Below, in pieces: positions 1 to 12,449 of a stretch of DNA of 64,000 nt. Where the stretch lies: assembly GCA_950295325.1 (NCBI GenBank), contig OX485804.1, forward strand, positions 51,076,429-51,140,428, in the 5' to 3' direction. The notes below the pieces were generated by a model. It was not told the origin of the DNA. It did not search any database and saw only the letters and a program-made list of their open reading frames with translations. This DNA comes from Polytrichum commune. Lineage: Eukaryota; Streptophyta; Polytrichopsida; Polytrichales; Polytrichaceae. Position numbers and translations under genes: made by a program. Each line of letters opens with the position of its first letter. Position 1 is the stretch's first letter.

Positions 1-3000
1 AAAATGCCCATAAACTCGGCACTAAACTGAACAGGTTCAGGGCTAAATTCATTGAGATAACCAGTAGAGACCACCCATTAAGGCAGTGCATCCTCCGTGT
101 TCCTACAAAGACCAGCCCACTATTGTGAGGTGAGCTAGGCATTTTGTTGGTTGAGCATCCTTTCACGGAAAGGTCCGTAGAATTTTGTAAGTTTAATCCA
201 AAAGTCATGGTGAACTTCTTCCAATGCGAATTTATCCTTAACAACCTCCCAATTTAAGAAACTGTATCTCCTTGGGTCCCAAATATCGGATTGGTGGGTG
301 CGTTACATATATAAGTTATTAATTCTAAATGAATATATTTGTATTACTTGCATTGTCAACATAGAAAATTATTTTTGATTAATTAAATAATAAGTCTATT
401 CCATTTTGTAATAATAATAAAATTAACTGAAATAATAAAATCCTAAATATATGCTTTCATTCTTACTAATGGTTGGGTATTTTATTTAGTTGCAAATACA
501 TACATACATACATACATAATATTGTAATAAAAAATAATGTCTTTGTATACTTTTGGGAGATAACGGGATTGGTGGGTGTGTTATATAGAATAATTTAAAA
601 TTACATCTAAACATTTTTTTGGAATCCTTGCGTTATGAATATAGAGAAATATTATTGGTCAATTATATAGTATTTGTATGCTTTAAATATATTGAATATT
701 GGTATATCATAGAATATTTAATATTTCAATACTTTTTGGGGTTATTGAGATTGGTGGACGTATTACATAGTTATTTGTGGATCATATATAAATGAATTTG
801 TATTGTTTGCATTGTGAACATAGAAAACTAGTATTGGTGGATTAAAGAATAATTTTAATTTTGATATCATTAATAAATTCATATTACAATAGAATCCATA
901 AGGTGATGCTTTCATCTTTATTAAAGGTTGGGCATCTTATTTATTTTAAAATAATTTATTTAAAAAGTATAATTATCATAAATAATGTGTAACAATTGAT
1001 GATAAAATATTATAAAATTAATTGGATGTTTACATTAAATTTTATCATAATAAATTTTATTTTTATTATTACAAAATATTGTTAGATTCAAAATCTGTAT
1101 GTTTTTTATTGATAATTTTGCAAGCACCTACCTACAAGGCCCTTATATAAGTAAATTTGCATTGTACAATTATGTAATCTAGTTTTTGTCAAACCTCAAA
1201 TTTTGTAGTTTTTCATATTAAATCAACATGAAATTGCTTGATGTTCAACTTGATTCACTTGCAAAAGATATCATAATAATTTGGGTGATCAATAATTAAT
1301 ATTAATGATTGCACTTTGAAACATACCGGTACACACAAACTTGCATGAAATGCCAATAAGGGACAATAAGAAGAAGTTTTCTTGCTTAAAGAGCTCTTAA
1401 GCTCAAGAAACAAAGAGCATGAACTGTCAAGACACCATCATCAACGACAAATGAGTATAAGTAGTGCTAACTTTTTCAAGATAGAATGTTGTCTTGAAAG
1501 TATTGTGATCCTTGGACAGGTCGAACCTTCTATATGTACATAAACAAAAAGTTCATAAATATAATAGAGTCCTTGGTGTCTTGGACTATTTTGTTCGTAG
1601 GATTTTTTAATACTCATCGTTACTTCTTGCTTTTGTAATACGTTATCATCATTCCTTGGACTTCAGATAAAAAATCCTTCATAACGAAATTCACCCCCAT
1701 GCCTCTCTCTTTAAGGAGTTAGAGTATAATTCACTTTAAGAAATGCCATGTGTTGAAGTTAAGTAGAACCATGCCTCTATCATTGAAGAGTTTAGTATGG
1801 TGCACCAAAACAAAAGTCATTCTCTTACTCTATTTAAAAGTACAAAAAACTTCTCAAATCTTGAACATAACACACTCTTCATGTAAATTTTAAACTCTTT
1901 TTGGTGTATAAATGTAATGACTACACTTCAAGTTCATCATTATACTAGTTTCAATTTAATTGCAATTATACATTTATATGAAGTTTGAAATCAAATTCAT
2001 GAGTTATTATTTTACTCGTATTAAAAAATGTATTGTTTATTTTTTGTAATCACATGGGCAATGATGTAGCTAGATTTTTTATGCAAATCATGATGATATA
2101 TATCATTAGAAAAAATCAAAAAAAGAGAAAATTATGATAGAGCAACACAATAGTCATAATAACTTTGTTTCTCAAAAAATATTAAATTTATTCCCTTTGA
2201 GGTACTTTGATATATTTTTACAACCTTTAATGTAACACATATTGGTCTTTCATAACTAAATTTAGTTTGTCTATCGATGTCCTAGAATTTATTTCTATTG
2301 AAACCCATTTAAAATAGTTGTTGATAAAAATGGTTGTTAGTATTATTTAAACCACAAATATAAAAATATAGTATAAACAATCTTTTATAGCAATTTATGT
2401 ATTATCATATAACATACAAAGACTTATTGCTGAAATTTATTTTTTTGATTAATTAGATTTTTATATGGGATTATAATAAAATATTCACATAATATAATAA
2501 AAATAATTATTGGTGCCTAAAATAAATATTATATCAATGTGATGATGTGAATTCATCATTCATTTGACAAATCATGTTTGTAATCCTACAATATTGTTTT
2601 TGCAAAAAATGACTATAAATCCGTGGCTTGGGAAGGAATCTCCAAATTAATCCATAATTATGTTTGATAGCCATGTCTCCCCTCTCTATATTCTATTTTG
2701 TTTTGCTATTTACCTTGAAATGTTAAACCTTCATGTATTTTTTTCTTTTTTCTTTATTTTTTTGATTGGTTGTATTTCAATCCACAAATTCCATGCAAAA
2801 TGGCCTTCTTTTCATCAACTACATTTCATCAAAAATCAAAATAAATTAAAATTTGTATGGAATTGTATTGTACCGTGCACGTGTGCATAGCATGAGATTA
2901 TTCTTTGACAACACTCTAGATACATCTAGAGGATATTGAAAAGATATTAAACTTACATTATCAAAATTAAGCATTTAATGATATTGAAAATTTTATAAAA

Positions 3001-3900
3001 TAAATGAATCAAAGCATTTATTACATATATTCTGAAAAGCAACACGTTCAAATGGTCTCATTTCTAGATTGAGTTATTGGTTAAGTCAAACATTATTAAT
3101 AAAGATTCTAGATTATATAGCATGAAGACAACATTCTTATAAAGTGGGAGTTAGAATTTTCATTATACTTATAGCTAGTTTTTAGGGTTAGTCGTTTAAA
3201 ACAAGAGTCGTGATTATTACGTAAAACATTAAAAAAAATTGGAGACACGTATTATAGATTTATTCATATGAACATATAAAAGACCATTATGGACAGTTCA
3301 TCATAAAATTGTTTTCCAATATGAATGATGTAATAAATAATAGCATTTAGATATGCAATAGTTATTTAATTAGCATCCATGATATATGTTGTAGTATTAT
3401 CAATGTTATCTTATACTACCTAGAAACATTTATTTAAATATAAAAATGACATATTAATGTCATGTTTGAATTCCACACCTCCAATGTATAATTCAATATT
3501 ATTTCATTAGTTACATGAAATTGTATGTAGAGAGGTATTTCAGGCACATCACTATTCAAGGTAACTATGTAATAATTAGTGTTCTCAACACATAATTCTA
3601 GTTATCTTCCTCAGAGCAATATGTTTGGGAATATCGATGGCACAAATGATACCCTCATACGTATTATATGAATATTTACAAGCATTTTGTCCAAGTTTAC
3701 TTAGATCCTAGTTTAACAATATCAATATCCATCTCCAATGAAACACCTCATCACATATTTACTTGTGAGCCATAAAGGATATTATTTATCAGTCCTCGTA
3801 TTAAAGGTATTTAGTGAACTTGAAATATGATGAAATAATTAAATAAATGTTATTATTTTAAAAAGACTTCGACAAATTTCCTTAAAATTGTGTAAGTGAA
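1..3900. other. AT-rich non-coding stretch
   Basis: I see no gene here. The sequence is very AT-rich with many short A/T runs. The longest open frame (about 76 codons near 2660-2890) is phenylalanine/isoleucine-rich, as expected of random AT-rich DNA, and matches no family I know. A small TACA microsatellite lies near 500-520. Diverged internal repeats at 281-860 are listed separately. Confidence 0.7.
281..860 (+). repeat. Diverged direct repeat, about three units
   Basis: A phrase resembling GATTGGTGGGTGCGTTACAT begins near 288, 565 and 746. In the first and third units it is followed by similar text: an AAATGAAT block, then TTGTATTACTTGCATTGT or its variant, then CATAGAAAA. Spacing is irregular (about 280 and 180 bp), so the units are old and have gained or lost sequence. 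No coding content was seen. They could be remains of one transposon family or a decayed satellite. Confidence 0.5.
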
Positions 3901-3949
3901 ATTATGTTGGTTGCAAAAAACACCATTACGCCAAGTGCACTAATTCATG

Positions 3950-5150
3950 TCTATTCAATCGGCATGTCGATTTGAAGGGGCCTACATATCCATGGTCACG
4001 GATTTCATCACATTAGTACAAGATTTATGGATGAAATCATTTAGGATTGGACTTGGGCCACGTTACATACGAGTTTAAAGGCTTGTGACTTCTATTGCAT
4101 TGTAGAATCTCTCATTGGCCGAGACCATCCAAGTCCACTTCACACTTGAAGGTGAAGGCCTAAGGGCCCAAAGAAATTATCATGGCTGGAAAATCTACAT
4201 GGCTTCCTACACAACATACTATGAATAATGTTTCATGCTTTGTCATCATTGTGTCAGCCCGATCTTCAAGAGGTAGGCCTAACATAAATTCCAACAGATC
4301 ATGCCAATAGTACGACATTTGAATGAGAATCCATGGCCCTCACAATTAAGCTTACATGGTCACAACCCTTGGGTCGTGTGTGAAGTGACCCTATTTCGTT
4401 GATAAACGCATTAGTAATGGAATTGCATTTGTGAGATTACAAGCAACAAGGAACTCTGGAATCACAAGATTTCCGGATGTGATCCTCTAGATTGGATGAG
4501 AAACATAGACTTGCAATGATGAATTATGTCCACAAGATTCACATAATCCCAAATCGGATGGATGATAACCTCCAAGATGGAGTGTAAATATGCACTTGCA
4601 ATGATGAACTCTGTCTGCAACTCCTTCCCAACGTTGATGGATGTAGTGTGGTAATTACAATGATAAACTCCGTCTATGACTCCTTCACTGAATCGCAAGA
4701 AACATGGATGAAATCCTTCAAAATGATTTGGAACATGACCTCAAACTCAAACTGATGATCTCATTCCGTGTAACAGCTTCTTGGCAAGATCACGAGATTT
4801 ATGGATGAATATCTTCCTCCTATGGATGGACTGTTGGACCTGCAATGATGAACTCCGTCTGCGACTGTCTCAAACATATGGATGAAATCCTCCACAAGCA
4901 ATCAGGAACTCTGTACATGAGCCCTTCGCAGAATCACAAGAATCATGGATGAAATACTGCAAAATGAATTGGAATATGTTGGGAACTCAGAACGATGAAT
5001 GAGATTATGAGATTATGAGAATTATGTGATAATAGTCATCCAACGCCTCATCCACCGGCTTCTCTTCATCCACATTCCTTAGTATTGGACACCCATTCTT
5101 GCAATTTTCCAATGAGATTTATGTGATAATAGTTATCCAAAGCCTCATAC
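3950..5150. repeat. Diverged repeats, probable LTR remains of the adjacent gypsy fossil
   Basis: Short phrases recur within this stretch, for example GATGAACTCCGTCTG (near 4600 and 4850) and CACAAGAATCATGGATGAA variants (4480-4960). A related passage with the order 'gagcccttc... aatca.aagag.. ggatgaaa' occurs again at about 8970-9110, on the other side of the Ty3/gypsy coding remains, which suggests LTR remnants. The part at 4150-4400 also resembles 54,460-54,800, so this family has another copy in the window. No gene was found. Confidence 0.45.
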
Positions 5151-5199
5151 ATCGACTTCTTTTCATCTGCACTCCTTAGTTTTGGACATCCATCCCTGC

Positions 5200-8100
5200 A
5201 ATTTTTGATATTTTTTAATAATCCATTTCCCAATTAGTTCATTATTACACTCTTCCCCTCTCACGTTAATTCAATGTCCTTAATGACCAATCATGGGGTA
5301 TCTAAATTCTCATGACGCCTCGTCCTTAGGATATTATTTTCAGTTAATAGGAAATCTTGTGAATGACCTATTCCCAAGGTGTTGCAAATCAACCTCCACA
5401 ATCCTTTCATGTTCAACCAATATCTCACCTTATGAGCTATGCAGTTGGGATTGAACACGTATTGTCTCAACAAACTTACATGGAAAATATTATGAATATT
5501 TTTAGTCCTTGGGCAAGTCTACTACATACAACACTTGACCAATTTTCTTAATTTTTTTGAAATGGACTGCAAAATCTATACAAATTTTTTATGGACCTTT
5601 CTAAGTCTTAATCTTGAGCATTTAGACATTACTTTTAAAAATACCTTCTAGCTAAACTCAAATTCTCTCAAACTCCTTCTATGATTGGTATGAAACTTGG
5701 ATTTCTCTTGTGTACATTGCATACATTGCTTAGCACATTCCAACACATCATGTATTTCTTGAATCATTCGATTCAATCTCTCAAGCTTAGAATTAGGAGT
5801 TGCTAGGGATATCGGAGTTCAACAAACCTATCGATGTGCTATCGATCCAAAGCTTAAAATGGACTTATCCCTATGCAACTATGATCTCGTTGATTATAAG
5901 CAAATTGCATCGAATACAACCACCTATCCCAAGATTGTTATCTTTTTCCCAAAGTACATTTTGAGCATGTCTCAAGACTCATACTTGTTCTCTCAATTTG
6001 TCCATCAGTTTTTGGATGTTATACATAACTCACATTGATTTTGGTACCACAAATTGCAAATTTTTCCAAACTTCACTCACATGTTCTTTTTACCCGAGTC
6101 ACAAATTATCTCTTGCAGTAATCTATAATTCTCTTCAACTCATAACCCAACTATTCTCAAAGTTATCACTATTGATATGAACTGAGCCATCTTAGACTTC
6201 AACAACCACAAAAATGCTATCAAAGTCTTTTTCGATTGTAAGAGGATCCACAATGAAATCCATTGAAATAGACTCCCACTTCCTCTTAGGTATTGCCAAT
6301 GATTGCAACAAGCATGGATGTTTTGCTTGTTTGTTTCATATAACAAACATCTCGTGACATAATTTTTCACATCTTTCTTCAATGCTAGCAAAAAACAACA
6401 ATTCTTCACTATTACATATGTTTTATAAATCCATGGATCACTTGAGATAGGAATATTGCGACAATTATGGAGGATGTGTTTATTATGATTCCCGGTGTTT
6501 GGAGCACAAATCCATTTTGACAAATTCTGAAGAAGAACATAAAAGATTACATCCTCTTGATAAAACTCCTTGATGTTATCAAACATAATATCCTTCATTA
6601 AAGACATTGTAGTTACAAACAATCTACGTGGCAAAGAATGTGTCACAACAATTTTTTCCCCTTAACATATTGAATCTCAAAATTTAGTTGTTGCATTGAT
6701 TCCATCCAACGACTTTGCCTTTGAATCAAATTAGCTTGACTACCGTAGGTTGATACCAAGTTGGGTGGAAAATTATTAAAAATAATAAAGATTAATCTTT
6801 TTGGAAATGAAGAGTCTAGTGGCCTAAGTGGAAGGAAAAATAATCCAAAAATATATATATTAGGAAATTTCTCAACAATCAATAATCTCTAATCCTTTTC
6901 AATGGGATGGAACATGTGATTGATTTACCTTTGCCTCTTAACCATGTTGGCAATTTCTCAAACACTTTATTGAAGATAAGCACAAAATGACAAAAAAAGA
7001 CTATTCACAACCCTAATTAGCATACTAAGAAGGCTTAACCTAAGCTCTAAAGGTTTGCATCGTGTACTTAGCCATCATGAATGAATGAAAAGTAAGTTCA
7101 AAATATATGGATTTATATGTAGGCTATCCTATGTACCCAAAATAATGAACTATATGTCTACATTGCCAATTTTTTCATGAATGTCTTTATGGACAGCCTA
7201 AGTTTTTTCTTAGATAACTTAATTTATTGGGCAATTCTTTCCAACCTGCTATCTACGTAAAGTAATCATATACCTCAATGATTGATGATCAATTTCAATT
7301 TAGACTCACCAACTAATAAATAGCGACGCCAAACTTTCAATGCATGATTTATTGTGAGCAACTCCTTCTCATGAAATGCATTATTCAACTTTGTGATTTA
7401 ATGAGCAATCACCATACCTTTTTGCATCATGATAGCACCTAGCCATATCCTTGGCATCAATCCACAAGACCAACCTGCTTTTCAAGGGATCCATGATCTT
7501 CAAGAACGTGGGCTTATGTCAAAGCTTTCCTCAAAGCCTCAAAGCTCACATGACAATCACAAGTCCAAGTGTTCTATTCAAATTTACCCTTAAGCAAATA
7601 TGTCATGAAGGTTGCAATCTTGGCAAACTCTTTTGAATACTTCCTTGTGCAAGTAGCCAACCCAAAAAATCATTTGACCTCAATCCTATCCTTTGGCACA
7701 TGCCACGTTACCACAATTTCAATATTTTTAGGATGAACTAAGACGCCTTTGTTAGACAACACATATCCAAGGTATCTAATTTGATAGCAAAAAATCTATA
7801 GTTGCTTCTATTAACATATAGTTTATGTTTTCTCAAAACTTCAAACACCTTCTCAAAATGTCCTTTATGTTCCTTGTTGTTTTTGAATAACACCAATATG
7901 TCACCTATGAGAGCAAGGGTGAAAATCCCATGTATTTCTTGAATATATTACTCATGAGATTTATAAATGTGGTAGGTGCATTGGTAAGTCCAAAAGACAT
8001 ACCAAATATTCATCATGACCAAAACAACTATGAAAGGCCATATTCTCAATGTCTTACTCTTTGATTCTAATTTGATTGTATTCAATCCTCAAAACAAAAT

Positions 8101-9000
8101 GTGAAAGCTTCTTAGCCTCATTTAGTGGATCAACCAATTCATCAAATATAGACAACGAATACTTTTTTTTAATTGTAGACTTATTTAGACCTCTATAATT
8201 TACACATAGTCTCAAACCACTATCTTTGTTCTTTTGGAATGATACAGGAGCACCTCATACAAACTTGCTAGTTTTGATGTATCCCTTATGTAACAAATAT
8301 TTTAATTGATTTTCCAATTCAATGTAATCTTTTTAAAGAGTGTCTATAGGTTTCCCTAGCTATCATGTCACAATAGGCACAAATTCAATACCGTGATCTA
8401 CCTCTATTTGAGATGGCATCTTTGGCAACCCTTAAGAGAAAACGCCATGATGATGTGCAAAAAAATCTTCAACACATATTGGTTCTTTGCAACATGGTTC
8501 AAACTCATATGAAATCTCATGAATATCAACTGCAAAGACTTCATGTTTCTTTCTCGAACACCTTTTCATATGTGCAACTTAAAGTAAAGGTGCTTCGGGT
8601 CGAGATTCTTACCTTTGACCTTGAAGGGTTTGCCGTTTGAAGGTTGCCACAAACCTCTCCATATATACAAGTGATCCATGCGTCCCCAACATTGAGCCAT
8701 GCCATTCCCAATATGATATCATATCGACTCCTTGTTCAAACTTCACAATCAGAAATAGTTGGTCCAATAATTGACACTCAATTGGGCTTGACTCACTATT
8801 GGGTGAGAAAACCTTGCAAGGTTCTATCTTGATGATTGACAGTCCAATTTTTTGATGCAATCTCTAATAACATCACATCATGGGTTGACTTTGAATCAAT
8901 CAATATAGGAGTTGATTAATTACCAGTGGACCCTTGAACATGGAGCATTGTAGGTTCATTTGCTACCCACTCCTTCACAAGGAATGATAAACTCTATCAA
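5200..9000 (-). mobile_element. Old Ty3/gypsy (Metaviridae) retrotransposon fossil
   Basis: Read on the minus strand, this stretch gives recognisable Ty3/gypsy pol fragments in the usual order: a protease-like region near 8.6-8.9 kb, reverse transcriptase near 7.7-8.3 kb (text resembling KDSGLRLCVNYRGLN and LGYVLSNKGV), the RNase H end near 6.65-6.8 kb (RQSRWMESMQQLNFEIQYVK is typical), then linker/integrase-like remains towards 5.3 kb. The element is heavily broken, with many interruptions and no long open frame. Repeats on both sides (3.95-5.15 and 8.97-9.11 kb) are probably decayed LTRs. It is old and surely inactive. Confidence 0.75.
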
Positions 9001-9408
9001 TGAGCCCTTCACATAATCAGAAGAGTCAGCCACATCGGATGAAAATATGGACTTACAACGATGAACTCATTTTGTCTATAATCCTCACAAACTCACGAAC
9101 GGGATGAATATCTACACATACCTTGATGACACACTATCCAATCCTCCGTGGAAGAACAGGGGTGCGATTGACCGGCTCAACCAATTATCCTTCCTGTGGA
9201 CACTACACATTGATCCGAATACCACTAAGATAGTAGGGTCAAGGTGACGTCAAATATGACTTCATTTTTACAAAAAGTGGCTTATATGACTATAGTCAAT
9301 ACAATAACCAAATCTCACACATCCAATCCAATAGCTATCATTTGGGTTATGTTGCAATGACCATGGTCATTCACACTTTTTATGTGGTAAGTATATTATA
9401 TTCAAATA

Positions 9409-9595
9409 TTATGACATCATGTGCCGCAAGACCCACTTATTTTATTATTTTTGATCACATTATATATATTCTGACAACATGTGTTGAAGGACCCACTTTT
9501 TTACTTATTAATTTTTATTAACATTGCATATAGTCCAACAACATGTGCCAGGGGACCCGCTTTCATTATTTTTTATTTTGATTTTAATAAAGTAA
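9409..9595 (+). repeat. Tandem repeat, about 62 bp x 3
   Basis: Three consecutive units begin at about 9411, 9472 and 9537. Each opens with ACATGTG.C or ATCATGTGCC, continues with an AAGACCCACTT-like block and ends in an AT-rich tail. The first two units agree well and the third is shorter and more diverged. No coding role is apparent. Confidence 0.7.
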
Positions 9596-9920
9596 TTTTA
9601 GTGTAAATTTTATTTTATTTAAAAAAAAACAAAGTATTTGGCCAAATCTACCGATAGGTAGGGCCCAACATGGTATTTCCAAGTACCTAGGGTGGTAGCC
9701 TTAGGAGAAGTGAAAAGCAAAGGGGGTTGAATCCATGACCTCATGGATCCCAAACCAAGCCCTTAGCCATCAACTCTACTTACATCACAAGTGTACATGT
9801 TTAGTTTGTAATGTAGTTATTGGGTAAAGGGGTTACTCACCTAGTTATATTGCACACACTTATTGCACACAAATTACTGCCATGTAGTTACTACACAATT
9901 ACCACATAGAGTTACTATAT

Positions 9921-10260
9921 ACTTTGCAAATTTGTGTAGGTTGCATATGTGTTTTGTTTGAAAAAAATTATATAACAGGTTTTTCGATCTATAGATTTTG
10001 TTTGGAATTTATTCAAGCTATTCAACGTGCATAAAAGGCTCATATCTTAAAATAACTTTGGAAAATTCTTTAGGTTGCATAGGAATTTAATTAAGAAACT
10101 ATTCTATAGATTCTCAATAGGTTTTCAAATCTATGGTTTTTTGGAATTTATTCAAGCTATTTAACTCGTCTAAACATGTCATTTCTTAGAATACTTTGCA
10201 ATTTTTTGTAGGTAGTATATGAGTTTTTTTTTAAAATTATTTTTGAAAAAACATTGTGAA
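9921..10260 (+). repeat. Tandem repeat, about 135 bp, 2.5 units
   Basis: Units start with ACTTTG at 9921, 10055 and 10193 (periods 134 and 138 bp). Each contains a TAGGTTGCATA-like block, and the first two also share GGAATTTATTCAAGCTAT. The third is partial. The array is non-coding and AT-rich, and its divergence suggests moderate age. Confidence 0.75.
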
Positions 10261-10299
10261 CCCCTTAACCTTTTACCGGATTTGTTTGTTTGTTTTGGA

Positions 10300-11830
10300 A
10301 ATTTCCATGCTATATGACATGCCTGGAAGTATGATTTAACCTTTTAGTTCACATTACTATCGTAGGCTTTGCGGATATGCCATGCTTGTAGGGTCAAATG
10401 ACAAGGAGCTTACAAAGTGATCATATATGTGCATGAGTGGGCACAACTTTCTATAAATAAGGTGGTGTGTTCATACACACTTGCAATTGACACAATGATC
10501 CTTTGGTGTGAACGTGACCATTTGGCAAATGGCTACTTTGACACAAAGGATCATGACGTCAAATGCAAGGACACTATATATAACATTTTAGTGTCATATG
10601 ATATTTTATGTCACTATGGTAATTTTTTGGATGATACTTCTTATGAATAAGTGAACAAATACTGTTGTGGATGATGGATAAGGCCATCCACTGGCCAAAA
10701 CCCTGCCTTGATGAAATATTGTCATGGATGATTGAAAATTGGATGAAAAATCACTTGATAAGTGACAGTAATTGCAACACTGTAAATCTATAATCCCCCC
10801 AAAAAAATTTACAAGGAGCGACAAATAATGTTGGGTTAACAGGTAGTGTTGGTGACACTACACTGCGGTTTACAATGAGTATTGAGCAAGACAATTAGAA
10901 TTGGTGACACTAAAGATTATATTTAGTGTAGTACCCACAATCATCGTAGTAGTGGAAGGGGCCGGCCGCCTCCGCTACTACTGTATAAGATAAGGATCCA
11001 GAATCAGAATCACGACCAGAACGAGCCACTTGGGGCCGAGGCCCCCCGTTGGTGGGAGGAGGAGGCCCCTCGTAGGAGAGGCGGTTCATTCGTATGCGGG
11101 TGTGAAGTTAAGACCAAACTCAATCATGATTTGCTCAGTAACGGGGGGGGGGGGGGGGGAAATAACGCAAAAAAAAACTTAGATTGATATCTTTGAGGTA
11201 TAATTACATGTTGGCTTTGTGATCTTCACATTTCCTCATCCAAAAAACGCGACGTAGATTGTTCACAACATGCTTCCATTTTTTATCTAACTTATGATTA
11301 GTGTAACTTAATGTAACTCCTTTGGGGTATCCCACTTACATTACATTTTGAGGTGGCCCTAGCATGCATTAAAAGCACACTCATATATAGCAAAATGATG
11401 ATGGTAATTGGGACTACATGAAGGAGGTAATCGATATCCTCAACAAACAAAAGAGAATCTACCAAGACTTCGTGGAAGATGAAATGATTAAATCAGGAAC
11501 AAAGTACAAGTTACGTATTTGAGGATCACAGAGTAATCTCCATTTGAATCTCTCGTGCACACCAAACCCGAAATCTGAAACCTTCCAGCATGTAAAAAGA
11601 AGATTCATTACCATGGTAGGGTGTTTCTGCAATTTTTATTTGTAAAATAAACATAGGCTTGCTATAAAACTCAAACACTTGACTACATTATTTATCTCAT
11701 TTAGTGAGGGTGGGATAATAGTGCGTGTGGGTATTGGATATACTCACAACAAAACTATTCACAACATTCATGCTATTCATACCAACATCAGTGTCTCCTT
11801 ATTATCTAAGTTTCTTTCCCAAATTAATCT
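10300..11830. other. Non-coding; contains a G17 run
   Basis: No gene is recognisable. A 77-codon open frame at 10,417-10,650 resembles nothing I know. A homopolymer of 17 G lies at 11,143-11,159, directly after a GC-richer patch (10,960-11,100) that stands out from the AT-rich surroundings. Confidence 0.6.
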
Positions 11831-11833
11831 AGT

Positions 11834-11932
11834 TCAAGTGATATGAGGTGAATCAACAACAAACCTATAGGGGGTCAAGTTTTGATGTTGGATGGATGAG
11901 ATATACGCTTGTATGCAATAATTCCCCCTCTC
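11834..11932 (+). mobile_element. Right half of a MITE (family of 20.06 and 21.2 kb)
   Basis: This segment matches the inner repeat plus right terminal inverted repeat of the MITE copies near 20.1-20.3 and 21.2-21.6 kb. It has the CAACAAACCTATA block, then ATGTTGGATGGATGAGA, then an AATTCCCCCTCTC end. I could not find the left arm, so the copy appears to be 5'-truncated or too diverged to see. Confidence 0.6.
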
Positions 11933-12449
11933 CAAATATTTTGGAGTTGTGTATGCAGGTAGATTACTTGGTTTATTCACAAACAGGTAGGTTTCATGCA
12001 AGGACAGTCGAGTAAGCATAATGAACTAAAATGTTTTACAACAACACACAACATCACAAGTGCAGGATAAATTGTCAACCAAGTCCATTTCACTTTATAT
12101 AATAATGCTAAAAATACAGTTTATGTTGGGAGGACAACCTAGTGCTGATGTCCAATTGCCTGGGGTAAGAGAATCTCTCAGATGGCACATGGTGTACTAC
12201 AGTCGCATAATTTAGCTAATACTTGTCCCAAGAAAACTTTGATGTGTCGATTTTTTCCCTAAATAACCCTTTGAGGATGTGTGTTGAAGTTTATGTTCAT
12301 GATTCTTTAATGACCAAAAGAGCCCTGATTCAACTCCCAGTAAAGTTCTCCCTACAAGTTTGTATTCCTATTGAATGATTTCCCTTGTAAAGGGACAATA
12401 TATACACACTACTACCAGATTTAACAAGACTGACACTTCCTTCTTGACA